From Wolfiporia cocos (taxonomy: Eukaryota > Basidiomycota > Agaricomycetes > Polyporales > Phaeolaceae), in assembly GCA_029448655.1 (NCBI GenBank), contig JACCLO010000008.1, forward strand, positions 3,348,001 through 3,412,000: 64,000 bases of DNA. Direction: 5' to 3'. The first letter of the stretch is position 1. Every line of letters begins with the position of its first letter. The translations under genes were made by a program, and so were the position numbers. The notes beneath the pieces are model-generated. The model was not told the origin of the DNA. It was given only the letters and a program-made list of their open reading frames with translations, and made no database searches. Shown here piece by piece: positions 48,619-58,611 of this stretch.

Positions 48619-48989
48619 TGACACAAGCGTGTTCTCAAGCAACTACTCAGGGGAATATTACTCGCGTGAAAGCGTATTCCTAGTCTGAGGCTACTCAAGG
48701 CAACAAAGGCCAAGACGAGTCTGGGGTGCTCCCTGCTCGTCTGGCTGGTATATATGCTCGTAGGCTGTTTGTACATGTTTGGCTACTATACAGTATTACG
48801 TAAGCTGATAGACCGTTTAGAGTATGGTAAACCCTATCGTAGGTGTAGAGCCACATCAAGGGTGTCCGGGGTCTGTGTAGGCACGTGTGGGGTGTTCGGG
48901 GTCCTTGCACGTGATGCATAGGCGGGCGCTTAGATAAGATAAGGGTTGTCTCTAGTCGCAAGCTAGTTGAAGGAAATCGGCTTGTGACA
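48619..48989 (-). repeat. Gypsy family A 3' LTR
   Basis: 371 bp; in element orientation TGTCACAAGCCG...CGCTTGTGTCA. The last 13 codons and stop of Gag-Pol lie inside it (48952-48989). Confidence 0.95.
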
Positions 48990-51900
48990 GTACCCCCTCT
49001 TCTAGCTGCGTGTCCCCACGCCCAGCAATCACTTTGTACATTGTTTGGTCAACATGGCACGGGTGGTCTACGGTTTTGGTGCAGATGTGTGGGTGCGCCA
49101 GTTGGAGTGTGTTTAAGACCGGGTAGATCCAATATCCTATTGATTCAGGTATGGTGGATTCTATCGGTGTTCCAACGCGTATTCCGTATTGCATGACCCG
49201 TGTTCGTGGATCGCAGAACCAGAAGTTACGAGCGACGAGCTTCTTTTCGTAGGCGTAGAATGGTATACTGCCTTTGACAAGAAGCGTAGTGTCTATATCG
49301 TCGTATATTATGAACTCCTTCGGGTTCTGCCTGAGTCCCATTTCCTGAGCTTTTCGTTCGAAGTCCTCCCACTCTGGGTCCCATTTGGTGTCAGAGTGGT
49401 CCCAGCCAGTGTTTCTGTTTTTCCACTGGTTGCCTGGGGCGGATGGTCTAGCTTCGAAGAACTTTGTGACTAGCTCTTGGTAATGGTTCAATCCACGTTT
49501 TCGTTCCCATGTTTTAGTCCCGTCAGACCACTCGACTTCTAGCTCGATTCGCCCTCGGTCTTCCCTGGATTCGAGGATCCTGAGAGGCCTGCGAACGTCA
49601 TTGCCTTCCGTCACTTTACTATGGTCCTGATTGGGGAAGGCGGGCGGCGTGTATGGTAGGAGTAAGACCTCGTTGAATACTGGGTATATCCCGCGCATGT
49701 CTGCGGGGAGGTCTAGTTCGTATGCTCCATGCCCGACCTTCTTCGTGACCTTGTATGGTCCAAATCGCTTGGAGTCGAGCTTTTTGGTTGGGTGGCCCAT
49801 GTTTATGTTGCGGCCGTCGACCCAAACCAAGTCGCCTTCAGAGTACGATAGTGGCGATGCCCGTTTCCTATCGTAGTACTCTTTCATGCGTAGCTTAGCT
49901 TTCTCCAGGTTCTGTGAAGCGAGTTTGGATATGGTGTGCATGTGTTCGACCCAATCCCGTGCTACCCCCTCTTCTTGTTCCGGCGCCTCTACACCTGTGA
50001 AGGGGTGGTATCCATGCGTAAGGTAAAAGGGACTATATCCCGTGCTACTGTGTACGTGTGTCTTGTACGCAAAGCTTGCCAGCGGGAGTAAGTCCGGCCA
50101 GTTCGTATGAGTATCATTAATAAATAACCTGAGGTAGACCTCGAGTTCCTGGTTCATACGTTCCGTCTGCCCGTCTGTCTGTGGGTGGAACGCGGTACTC
50201 GGGTTTCCCTGTATGCCTAGTCTACGATATACGTCCTTTATGAATTCTGCTATAAATTGTGGTCCTCTGTCGCTGAATATTTTCTTTGGTAGTCCGTGTT
50301 GTGTATATACTTTGTCTATAAATATGTTGGCCCATCCTTCGGCCGATAGTTTAGTCGTTGTTGGTACAGCTATATAGTCCTTTGACTTCATGTCTACTAC
50401 TACAATTATCGCGTCGCGACCCTTGGAAGTGGGGAGTCCCGTGATCATGTCTACGGAAATGTTCTCCCAGTTGTGTGCTGGAGTTGGGTTCGGGTTGAGT
50501 GGAGCCGCGCGTTTGGATCGGTCCGGCTTTGCGGCCTGGCACTTGATACAAGCTTTGACGTACTGGCGGATGTCTGAGCGCATCTTGGGCCACCAGTAGT
50601 GTCGATGTATAGCTGTGTATGTGTTTTCGGTGCCAGGGTGTCCCGCTGAGACGGTGTCGTGGAATGAAGAAATGATTTTTCCGATCAATTCTTCGTCCCG
50701 AGGGATAATTAACCTCCCCCTCCTATATCGCAGACCGTCCTCGGTTGTTTCCCCTACTTCTACTCCTTCCTTTCCATCGTAGAGAGCGGCTTCCGCTTTG
50801 ACCCTCTCTTTTACTTCGTCGTGGGTGATACCCTTGACTACAGTATAGAATGAGGATCGCAGCCTTTCTGCGCTGTCTTGGACGAAGAGGTGTGGCTTCA
50901 GGACGACTTGCCCTTCGAGGTGATCCTTGTCGTTTCCGTGATCACTTCTTCGGGAAAGCCCATCGGCCCTTCCATTGGTCTTCCCGGGGATGTGCACGAG
51001 TTGTAGGTCGTACTCGGCGAGTTCCGTCATCCATCGGGCTTGTCGCGGATTAATTTTCTGCGGGGTCTTAAAGTATTCTAGGTTCTTGTGGTCCGTTAGT
51101 ACTTCTACAGGGTGTTTGCCACCCATTACGAAATGCCGCCATTCATCGAGCGCGCGCATGATGGCGAGAAGTTCTCTGTCGTAGATCTCGTAGTTCCGTT
51201 CTGCCGGTAGCATCGTCTTACTCTGGTAGGCGATGGGTTTCCAGACACCGTCCTGTTTCTGCATGAGGCAGGCTCCAGTTGCGAAGTCTGAAGAGTCTGC
51301 CTCGATGCGGAAAGGGTCGTCGTCGTTTGGTATCCCTAACACGGGTGCTTCGATAAATATTTTCTTTAACTTATCGAAACACTCTTGTTCCGCCGTACCC
51401 CACTGCCAAGGCGTGTCCTTGGTTAGGTTTATTAGTGGGCGTGCTACCGTGGAGAACTTAGGAATGAATCTCCGGTAGAAGTTTGCAAATCCTATGAAGG
51501 ATTGTACTTCTTTCTTGTTCCGAGGTGCGGGCCATTCAGCCACTGCCGCCACCTTCGCGGGATCCATGCGGATTTCCCCGTGAGAGATTATGTGTCCCAA
51601 GTATTCTACTTCCGACTTCATGAACTCGCATTTCTCTGGTTTACAGGTTAGCTTGTTTTGACGGAGAACGAGCAGAACCTTGCGCAGGATCTCTTTGTGT
51701 TCTGCCTCGGTCTCCGTGAAAACAAGTATGTCGTCTAAATATACAATGACCTTTCCAGTCATTATCAGGTCTCGGAAGATGTCGTTCATCAAAGTCTGGA
51801 ACGTGCCCGGTGCGTTGCACATTCCAAAGAACATCACTAAAGGTTCGTACAATCCCCTATTAGTGATGAAGGCGGCTTTTTCTTCGTCGCCTTCTTTGAT

Positions 51901-54900
51901 TCTGACGTTCGTGTATCCCCAACGAATGTCCAATTTAGAAAAGTACTTAGCTCGCTTTAACTTGTTGAGCAGCTCCGTGATCAGAGGGAGCGGGTACCGA
52001 TTCTTCTTGGTCATCTGGTTCAGTTTCCGATAGTCCTGAATGGGTCTCAGTTTCCCATCCTTCTTCTTGACGAAGAAGAATGGTGCCCCCCATGGTGACT
52101 TGGATGGTCGTATGCGTCCAGTCCGTAGCTGTTCTTCTAAGAAGTCGTCTAACGCCTCTTGTTCTCGAGGTGATAGGGCATAGATCTTGCCGGCGTAGGG
52201 TTCGGAGTTCGGTAGGAGTTCTATGGCGTGATCCCACGGTCGTCTTTCGGGGAGTTGGTCGAATTCCGTTTCCTTAAACACGTCTTCGAATTCGTGTAAG
52301 TACTCGGGGACCACCTCCTCGAAAGTCTTGGCTTCCGTGGTTTTGCCGGTGGCGATGGCGATCTCGGTTGCCTTCGTCGCGCGGACTCGCTCAGCGATGT
52401 CGGCTCGGCATTCTTCCCTATTCCGTAACCATGCGTCAGCAAAGATGTAATATATATGGTCACCGTCCTCGATCTGCTCGTGCTCGCAGTCGCAGGTGAA
52501 GGTGATTCGGCGTTTCTTCCAGTCGATGGTGGGATTATGGTCTTCCAACCAGTCGAAGCCGAGGAATATGTCTGCCGAGCTCAGCTCGGTGACGTGGAAC
52601 TTGCGCGTTTCCAGATGCGTGTCGATCTGCATCTGGAGTTCAACATAGTGCGTCATTTTGCCCGCAGCGTTGGTACTACCGTCAGCGTTGTACAGTTTGA
52701 CGGGTCGGTCTAGTGGGAGTTGCTCGAGTTTGTGTTCCTCCACGTAGGCACGACTGATGACCGATCCCGTTGAACCGGAGTCTATCAATGCCTTTGTGAA
52801 GAGGGCGCGTCCGTCGGGGCGGTGGAGGGTGATCGGTACTTCGATCTGCCTTCCCCGTTTTCCCGTCTGGATTACCACTACATTCCCTCTGAGTTTCTCA
52901 CCAGTAGAGCCGAACCCCTGTGTTCCGCGTCTGGTTTCCCTAATGCTTTTTACTATGCGCGTGTCTGGTGTCATATTGCATTCGAGTATGAACTGGGCGA
53001 TTCTGTCCCCATACTCGACCTGATAATCTGTTCCGGTCTGATTATTCAGTATGACTTTTAACCGACCGGTGTAGTCTTCGTCTACTACACCGGCCTCCAC
53101 GTCGACTCCCTTTAAGGCGAGCCCGGATCGTGGAGCTATGCGGCCGTATACACCGGGTGGCATTCGGATCATTATGCCGGTATCCACGGTGATACGCTTC
53201 CCATTGGGTATAACGACTTCCTCCGCAGAGTGAAGGTCGTAACCCGCGGCTCCTTCGCTCTTGCGCTCAGGGGGAATTGCCCGCGGGTGGTCTAGGTATA
53301 TGTCGAGCGTGACAGCCTTCTTCTTGGCTCGTCGACGCCGCATTTTCTTTTCTGTCTTTTTCTGGACTGTAGGCTTAGATGCGTCTGCCATCTGCACATC
53401 TGAGTCTACAACCGGGTCTACGTCCATTGGCACATAGTTTACATTAATAGAGGAATTAAGCACGGTTTTATCCTCCCGCCAAGCTCCGGTGGGAGGCTCC
53501 TCTGAGGCTGTTACAAACGAATCATCGGAGCATGTTGAAGCTCCGTCGTCGTCACCAGGCGCCAAGTCTACAGAACGTGGTACAGATATGTAATCAAATA
53601 TCGGGGCCCCGGTTCCTAGCCCATATAGTCCATCCACCGGTTCGTTACCCTCCGAGGCAGATTCGGAGATAGAGACATTTACTGGTTCCTCGATCTCCAG
53701 AACTGAAAATTTATTATTAGAGGAGGTACGTACCTGAGTGAATCCGGCTTCCTTCGCAGCCTCCGGATTTTCTTTGGCCCATGCTGACACCATTCGCACG
53801 AAGTCCTCCTGGGATACTTCCCCAAGGACTTTTTCTGCTGGTGGTGCTTCGACGGCCTGGCGGGTGCGCGCCGGTTGTGAGGGTCCGGCACCGGTATTCC
53901 CTCCACTGGTAGCTGCTCGGGGCTTCCAGTTGGGTTGGTGCCAGACGGGCTTGTTGCAGCCCTTCCCTGGTGCCTCTGCTTGTGTCTTGCTGCAAGAGTG
54001 GCACTTCCTCTTGAGCAAGTTGGCCCGTTCTTCCGCGGTGGGCTCCGGCCGCGTTGTTCCCGATGTCGATGTTGTCGCCCGACCCTTTCCTTTGTCGGCG
54101 ACGCCCTTACCCGTGTCACGACCGTGGCGTAGCTTCTCTTCGTCGCGGAGACGTCGCATCGCGTTGTCTGTCCGGAGGATGGCCTGTTTCCAGGATTCGT
54201 AATCCTCGGGGATCGAGACGTTGTATCCGCGTTGCGATTTGTCATTTACCGTGGCGGCGACGAAGGCGGAGTGTACTGCCGTGTAGATTTCCTTCGGGAT
54301 GGCAGAGGTGACCCAGCGATGGACGATCTGGTTCTCCTTGTCATACTTGGCTTCCGAAAGAAGTCTTTCCAGCTCCTGGAAGTACTCCTCGCCTTTGCCG
54401 ATGGTCATCATGAGTTTTTCCGCTGCGACTGCCGACTTCTTTTCTAGGTCGGGGTCGTCGAACTTCTGGTGGAGTTCCCAGATGAAGCGGAGCCAGCTCA
54501 GATGCCATTGTCCGTCACGGTAGTGTTCACGCGTGAAAGCCGTTACCCACGAATCTACCTTTGGTCCCCGTATCAACGAGATGGCCGTGCCAATCTTCTT
54601 GCTGTCTGTGAAGAGCAGCGGCCGGTTGTCGTCGATGTATAGTTTGAGGCGCATGACCCAGGCGATGAAGTTTTCACCGGTGAAGGGTTCAGGTTCGCGC
54701 ACCTTGGACTTGTACCGGGGGTCGGGTTGTGGCTCTGGGAGCATAGAGTACGCGTCCCATTGCGAGCTAGCCGGTTTCTCGGGCCGCCACATCGATGCCC
54801 GTGTTCCCTGAAGAGGCGCGGCTCTCCAGGTGTTCGCGTGCACGTTTGCGGGGGGAGCCGACGGAGGGACCGGAGCTGCTGCCATAGCCGAGTACGGGAC

Positions 54901-55677
54901 CTGGGGGGTGATGACCGGGGGTGTGTAGCCTGGCAGGAAGGGGTTCGTCTGCCGGGTGCCGTTCGATCCTCGGGTTGCCGGACGGGTTGCGGGGTTCACC
55001 GGTGGGGGGGATCCCATGTGGACGGATCGTACCCAATTTTCTACCGGCCGGAAACGTTCTTCCGGAACCGATGGTACTGACCGACGGGGGGCGGAGTGCT
55101 GGCTGTGTAGTGAGGCCGCATCTCCTGCCGCGATTGCATCTGCTTGGAGGCGTTGTGCCTCCCGCAGGAATCGTGCTCCCATGTCGGCGTTCCACACACC
55201 GGTCTGCACCATTGTCGCCGCTACTGTCTGACACCGATGACCGAAGTCCGCCGAGGTTGGGTTGGGAGGGAACGCCCATTGTAGAGCCAGCGGGGAGTCG
55301 ACGTGCGGTAGACTCGCGCCGCGGATCGTGTTCGATTGCTCCCTTGCCAACATGAACGCCTCATCCATCCTTTCGAAACCGGGACCTTGGTCCTCCTGCG
55401 ATGCACCGTACGCTAGTGATCGGCCGGGGGTTTGTACTCCGATGGTCTCGGTTCGGACGGGTGCGACTTCGGTCTGTCGTTGTGGGGCGTGGATGCTGTC
55501 TGCTACTGAGAGCAGAGCGAAGTCCTCCGGCAAGCCGTGTACCTGGTAGTTCACCCACTGCCCTGGGTGGAACGGGTTGTTGGTGACGGTGGGGGTGCCG
55601 ATGATGGTGCCGCCGGGAAGCGGGATTTGTTCGGGTCGGGGGCCGCGGATGTAATCGAGGTCGTGTGGCGTGGCCAT
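48952..55677 (-). CDS. family A Gag-Pol polyprotein with dUTPase
   Basis: A single 2,241-residue ORF. Gag occupies about 1-660, with a Cys/His cluster CHSC...GC...H at 559-580 that is not a standard CCHC knuckle. A complete dUTPase follows, before the protease: AAGYDLHSAE (810-819), APRSGLALKG (848-857), GVVDEDYTGRLKV (863-875), YGDRIAQFI (889-897), RGTQGFGSTG (917-926). Then aspartic protease (LIDSGSTGS, 964-972), reverse transcriptase with YLDD at 1313-1316, RNase H from about 1456, integrase with H1673, H1680, C1710, C1713 and DDE at D1743, D1803, E1839, and a weak chromodomain-like stretch at 2028-2075 lacking the usual VKWKGY core. The last 170 residues match nothing I know. The ORF reads through the polypurine tract and stops within the 3' LTR. 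All catalytic residues are present. Confidence 0.95.
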   Translation of the reverse strand: MATPHDLDYIRGPRPEQIPLPGGTIIGTPTVTNNPFHPGQWVNYQVHGLPEDFALLSVADSIHAPQRQTEVAPVRTETIGVQTPGRSLAYGASQEDQGPGFERMDEAFMLAREQSNTIRGASLPHVDSPLALQWAFPPNPTSADFGHRCQTVAATMVQTGVWNADMGARFLREAQRLQADAIAAGDAASLHSQHSAPRRSVPSVPEERFRPVENWVRSVHMGSPPPVNPATRPATRGSNGTRQTNPFLPGYTPPVITPQVPYSAMAAAPVPPSAPPANVHANTWRAAPLQGTRASMWRPEKPASSQWDAYSMLPEPQPDPRYKSKVREPEPFTGENFIAWVMRLKLYIDDNRPLLFTDSKKIGTAISLIRGPKVDSWVTAFTREHYRDGQWHLSWLRFIWELHQKFDDPDLEKKSAVAAEKLMMTIGKGEEYFQELERLLSEAKYDKENQIVHRWVTSAIPKEIYTAVHSAFVAATVNDKSQRGYNVSIPEDYESWKQAILRTDNAMRRLRDEEKLRHGRDTGKGVADKGKGRATTSTSGTTRPEPTAEERANLLKRKCHSCSKTQAEAPGKGCNKPVWHQPNWKPRAATSGGNTGAGPSQPARTRQAVEAPPAEKVLGEVSQEDFVRMVSAWAKENPEAAKEAGFTQVRTSSNNKFSVLEIEEPVNVSISESASEGNEPVDGLYGLGTGAPIFDYISVPRSVDLAPGDDDGASTCSDDSFVTASEEPPTGAWREDKTVLNSSINVNYVPMDVDPVVDSDVQMADASKPTVQKKTEKKMRRRRAKKKAVTLDIYLDHPRAIPPERKSEGAAGYDLHSAEEVVIPNGKRITVDTGIMIRMPPGVYGRIAPRSGLALKGVDVEAGVVDEDYTGRLKVILNNQTGTDYQVEYGDRIAQFILECNMTPDTRIVKSIRETRRGTQGFGSTGEKLRGNVVVIQTGKRGRQIEVPITLHRPDGRALFTKALIDSGSTGSVISRAYVEEHKLEQLPLDRPVKLYNADGSTNAAGKMTHYVELQMQIDTHLETRKFHVTELSSADIFLGFDWLEDHNPTIDWKKRRITFTCDCEHEQIEDGDHIYYIFADAWLRNREECRADIAERVRATKATEIAIATGKTTEAKTFEEVVPEYLHEFEDVFKETEFDQLPERRPWDHAIELLPNSEPYAGKIYALSPREQEALDDFLEEQLRTGRIRPSKSPWGAPFFFVKKKDGKLRPIQDYRKLNQMTKKNRYPLPLITELLNKLKRAKYFSKLDIRWGYTNVRIKEGDEEKAAFITNRGLYEPLVMFFGMCNAPGTFQTLMNDIFRDLIMTGKVIVYLDDILVFTETEAEHKEILRKVLLVLRQNKLTCKPEKCEFMKSEVEYLGHIISHGEIRMDPAKVAAVAEWPAPRNKKEVQSFIGFANFYRRFIPKFSTVARPLINLTKDTPWQWGTAEQECFDKLKKIFIEAPVLGIPNDDDPFRIEADSSDFATGACLMQKQDGVWKPIAYQSKTMLPAERNYEIYDRELLAIMRALDEWRHFVMGGKHPVEVLTDHKNLEYFKTPQKINPRQARWMTELAEYDLQLVHIPGKTNGRADGLSRRSDHGNDKDHLEGQVVLKPHLFVQDSAERLRSSFYTVVKGITHDEVKERVKAEAALYDGKEGVEVGETTEDGLRYRRGRLIIPRDEELIGKIISSFHDTVSAGHPGTENTYTAIHRHYWWPKMRSDIRQYVKACIKCQAAKPDRSKRAAPLNPNPTPAHNWENISVDMITGLPTSKGRDAIIVVVDMKSKDYIAVPTTTKLSAEGWANIFIDKVYTQHGLPKKIFSDRGPQFIAEFIKDVYRRLGIQGNPSTAFHPQTDGQTERMNQELEVYLRLFINDTHTNWPDLLPLASFAYKTHVHSSTGYSPFYLTHGYHPFTGVEAPEQEEGVARDWVEHMHTISKLASQNLEKAKLRMKEYYDRKRASPLSYSEGDLVWVDGRNINMGHPTKKLDSKRFGPYKVTKKVGHGAYELDLPADMRGIYPVFNEVLLLPYTPPAFPNQDHSKVTEGNDVRRPLRILESREDRGRIELEVEWSDGTKTWERKRGLNHYQELVTKFFEARPSAPGNQWKNRNTGWDHSDTKWDPEWEDFERKAQEMGLRQNPKEFIIYDDIDTTLLVKGSIPFYAYEKKLVARNFWFCDPRTRVMQYGIRVGTPIESTIPESIGYWIYPVLNTLQLAHPHICTKTVDHPCHVDQTMYKVIAGRGDTQLEEGVLSQADFLQLACD
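48990..49003 (-). promoter_or_regulatory. family A polypurine tract
   Basis: On the minus strand AGAAGAGGGGGTAC, immediately before the 3' LTR and within the Gag-Pol reading frame. Confidence 0.7.
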
Positions 55678-56430
55678 TGTATCGTAGAAGAATGTGTATA
55701 GTGAGAGAATGTAGAGTCGCGAGAAACAGCGCTACCCGCCCACTGTGGATCAGCCTATAGCTGCGATCGGGGTGGTAACTAGAAACTGTCTCTCCACTCT
55801 ATTCAGGAACCACCTCTTTTCGGAGATGTGCCAAGAAACGCCGAGGGGTTTTCTTCCCTCAGCCGGCGAGAAATTCCTGCCTCCGAAACCTCGTCCAGCC
55901 CCGAAGCTAATTCGGGATACCGGGGGTACGGGATCTAAACCCTTGTGATGGAGGGTCTAAAAGACTATCGTAGGGGGCCAAGTGGCCGTATGTGTGAGCT
56001 GTGTCGCGCTCCTTCAGCCGCCTTGTGGGGCGCTGGGTTGTACGGTAACGGGGGGGCGGTAATGCCCGTACAGTGGCGCGGTAATGCGCGTAAATAGGTG
56101 CCCAGTGCCTCTGTAATCTGCCGTAGGGCCCCTTAACGCCTTTGATTATTTCGCGTCGGGTACACGTCTACTACGGTGGGGATGAAACCCAAAGCCTTTA
56201 CGCCGCGTTGCACGACGGTGGCCCAGTAGCTTAGAAGCAACGGTAGGAGTGGTCCCCTACACGCTGTTCACAAGTGTATGTCCCCCAGAACCCAGTCCCT
56301 TGTCCCTGGGATACGGGAGGATAAGAGTTTATACACCCGAATCGACCGAAGTCAACTCGAGGGCGAATGAACAATGCACTTTGCCCCTAGTGCGCCGGGG
56401 TTGTTCTGGAATGAACTCAGAACGGGGAGG
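55678..56430 (-). other. family A untranslated leader
   Basis: About 750 bp between the primer site and the Gag-Pol ATG without a conserved ORF. It holds runs such as GGGGGGGCGGTAATGCCCG (near 56048) and may carry packaging or translation signals, none of which I can assign. Confidence 0.5.
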
Positions 56431-56441
56431 AGACTCGTCTT
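56431..56441 (-). promoter_or_regulatory. family A primer binding site, self-priming type
   Basis: In element orientation AAGACGAGTCT, one base inside the 5' LTR, is the exact 11-nt reverse complement of AGACTCGTCTT (56546-56536) in the LTR. No tRNA-like TGG start is present. Confidence 0.65.
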
Positions 56442-56442
56442 A

Positions 56443-56813
56443 TGACACAAGCGTGTTCTCAAGCAACTACTCAGGGGAATATTACTCGCGTGAAAGCGTA
56501 TTCCTAGTCTGAGGCTACTCAAGGCAACAAAGGCCAAGACGAGTCTGGGGTGCTCCCTGCTCGTCTGGCTGGTATATATGCTCGTAGGCTGTTTGTACAT
56601 GTTTGGCTACTATACAGTATTACGTAAGCTGATAGACCGTTTAGAGTATGGTAAACCCTATCGTAGGTGTAGAGCCACATCAAGGGTGTCCGGGGTCTGT
56701 GTAGGCACGTGTGGGGTGTTCGGGGTCCTTGCACGTGATGCATAGGCGGGCGCTTAGATAAGATAAGGGTTGTCTCTAGTCGCAAGCTAGTTGAAGGAAA
56801 TCGGCTTGTGACA
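56443..56813 (-). repeat. Gypsy family A 5' LTR
   Basis: 371 bp, identical by eye to 48619-48989, bordered by the GTTGC duplication at 56814-56818. Confidence 0.95.
56536..56578 (-). promoter_or_regulatory. family A LTR core promoter and predicted transcript start
   Basis: On the minus strand TATATA (56578-56573) lies 32 bases before AGACTCGTCTT (56546-56536), the complement of the primer site and so the predicted mRNA 5' end. Confidence 0.6.
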
Positions 56814-57137
56814 GTTGCTTGCTTTGGTATGTCCTTAATACTGTCTGAGATGCTACACTATACACTAGCTTGATCACCCGCAGAACCTGCACCCGCAACA
56901 TACGCTGATGTGGTCAACGTACTAGAGGGCTTGACATATGAGCTATCCGTTCCAGGTGTATGCTGTTCCACTTTCTGACCCTGACGTACCTGACTTCCGA
57001 TGCGCGCTTTCATTCACCGGACTGCACTTGTGCCGTAGCGACAAGATTGCACCGGTACGCCGCACCCGATGCGCGCACTTCCAATATATTCGTTCACACT
57101 CTTGTAATGGTATGATATTCCATATATGCACTCTGCG

Positions 57138-58128
57138 TGTCACAAGCCAATTTCAAAGCCTAGTAGAACACCCTAGGTTGACACCCCATTCACGCCTTAC
57201 GCACGCCACAGCACTCTATCCAAGCCCAGCTGGAATCCCACGGCAACGCTAGTAGGAGCCCTCCGCTATACAGGACACTACGGGCACTAGCAGGCCACCA
57301 GCAGTCTAACCCTAAACTCAGTCCATGTCCCGGCAGCATGAGCCATACGCTGCCTAATCCCTAAACTCCGGAGTCACGAGCCGACCCCTAGAGCCCAACA
57401 GGCTACTATAGCACGACGGCACGCCTTGTACAGATCAGGCTAAACCATCGCACACTACGCTATACGCCGACTAGGGGCACGGTCTACACTCGCACGTGAC
57501 CCAGTACACTAAACCTAACGCCTCGCGTCTCCAATGCACGAACACTCGCCATTACTGGCATAGACATTATACTATACCCCTTACGCACCCTAACCTGCAA
57601 GTACAACAGGCAGGGATAATTACTCAAGGCTCTGCACGACTGAGAACCCTACCAGTCACAGAGCGCTACACCCCGATCGCAGCCGATCACGCTCGATCAA
57701 CCTACGCTATATCCGGCCCGTACTGGCCCGCCCCCGATCGTGGCAGACCATGCCCGATCATGGACTTAGAACCCCGCCATTACCGGCGCACCTATGATCG
57801 ACGAGAACCACCGATCGAACCCGACAGATTGGCTACTCATTAGATCCGCCCCTTATACGCTACGTCGCCATGGACATCACTCGCACCCTAGCGCTCCGAT
57901 GCCATTACCGGCCCGTAGCTCATAGCCAGTTAGATACCAGTACGTAGAGGCCTCTGAGCCGCCGTACACAAACATGTACAAATAGATTAGGAGTATATAT
58001 GCCAGACAGTCTTGAGCGTAAACCTCAGACTTGTCTTGGCCTTTGACGGCTAGTGGTCCCGGGATCAGGAAGGCGCCTTTGAGCGAACCCCCTTCCCCCG
58101 GTTGAGTGCTAGTTTGTTGCTTGTGTCA
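57138..58128 (+). mobile_element. solo LTR of family B
   Basis: A 991-bp LTR, TGTCACAAGCCAATTTC...TTGCTTGTGTCA, flanked by the 5-bp duplication CTGCG (57133-57137 and 58129-58133), inside the CACTA-like element. It has TATATAT at 57994-58000 and AGACTTGTCTT at 58027-58037, the same promoter/start layout as family A with one base changed. A diverged copy lies at 21548-22609. It has several GCCATTAC(T/C)GGC motifs. Confidence 0.92.
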
Positions 58129-58611
58129 CTGCGTATTGGCTCACATGCAAACTATCCCAGAGACCACTTGTAGCTGGGTATATGTGCGAATTTATAGTAT
58201 GTTCTGTCGTCCTGAGATCATAAGCTGCCATCGTTGACTCTGTGTGTTATGTAATACAGATTGCAGCCTGGATACATTCGCTACTCGCCATGCTGGGCAA
58301 TCCTGGTTTGCGGCTTGGCATTGCTCCGGTATGTAATAGTCATTGCAGAGTTGTCATAGCGCTAATTCTACTATGCTCAACAGTCGCAAAATGGATCCCT
58401 GGATGTGACCGCAACTGAGTTCGTAGACCACGGCTGGTCAATGCTTCAGCATGGTGTCAGTAGTATATCTATCTCTGCTTGTACTACATATACGTGTTTA
58501 CACAATATATCTCGGCATTTCTTGAATGTTTGTGACATCCTAAGCGGCGCCCTACCCCAGCGGCGGCGAGCCCAATTCAGGCCAGGGACGGCGCTTATCG
58601 GAGAGCGCCTA

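Larger units (their letters stand above)
48619..56813 (-). mobile_element. complete Gypsy element with dUTPase (family A)
   Basis: An 8,195-bp Ty3/Gypsy element on the minus strand with 371-bp LTRs that look identical by eye (48619-48989, 56443-56813) and the 5-bp duplication GTTGC (48614-48618 and 56814-56818). One 2,241-residue Gag-Pol ORF is intact. It has a self-priming-type primer site and a polypurine tract. It sits inside the CACTA-like element. Identical LTRs indicate recent insertion; a solo LTR of the family is at 14.6 kb. Confidence 0.96.
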
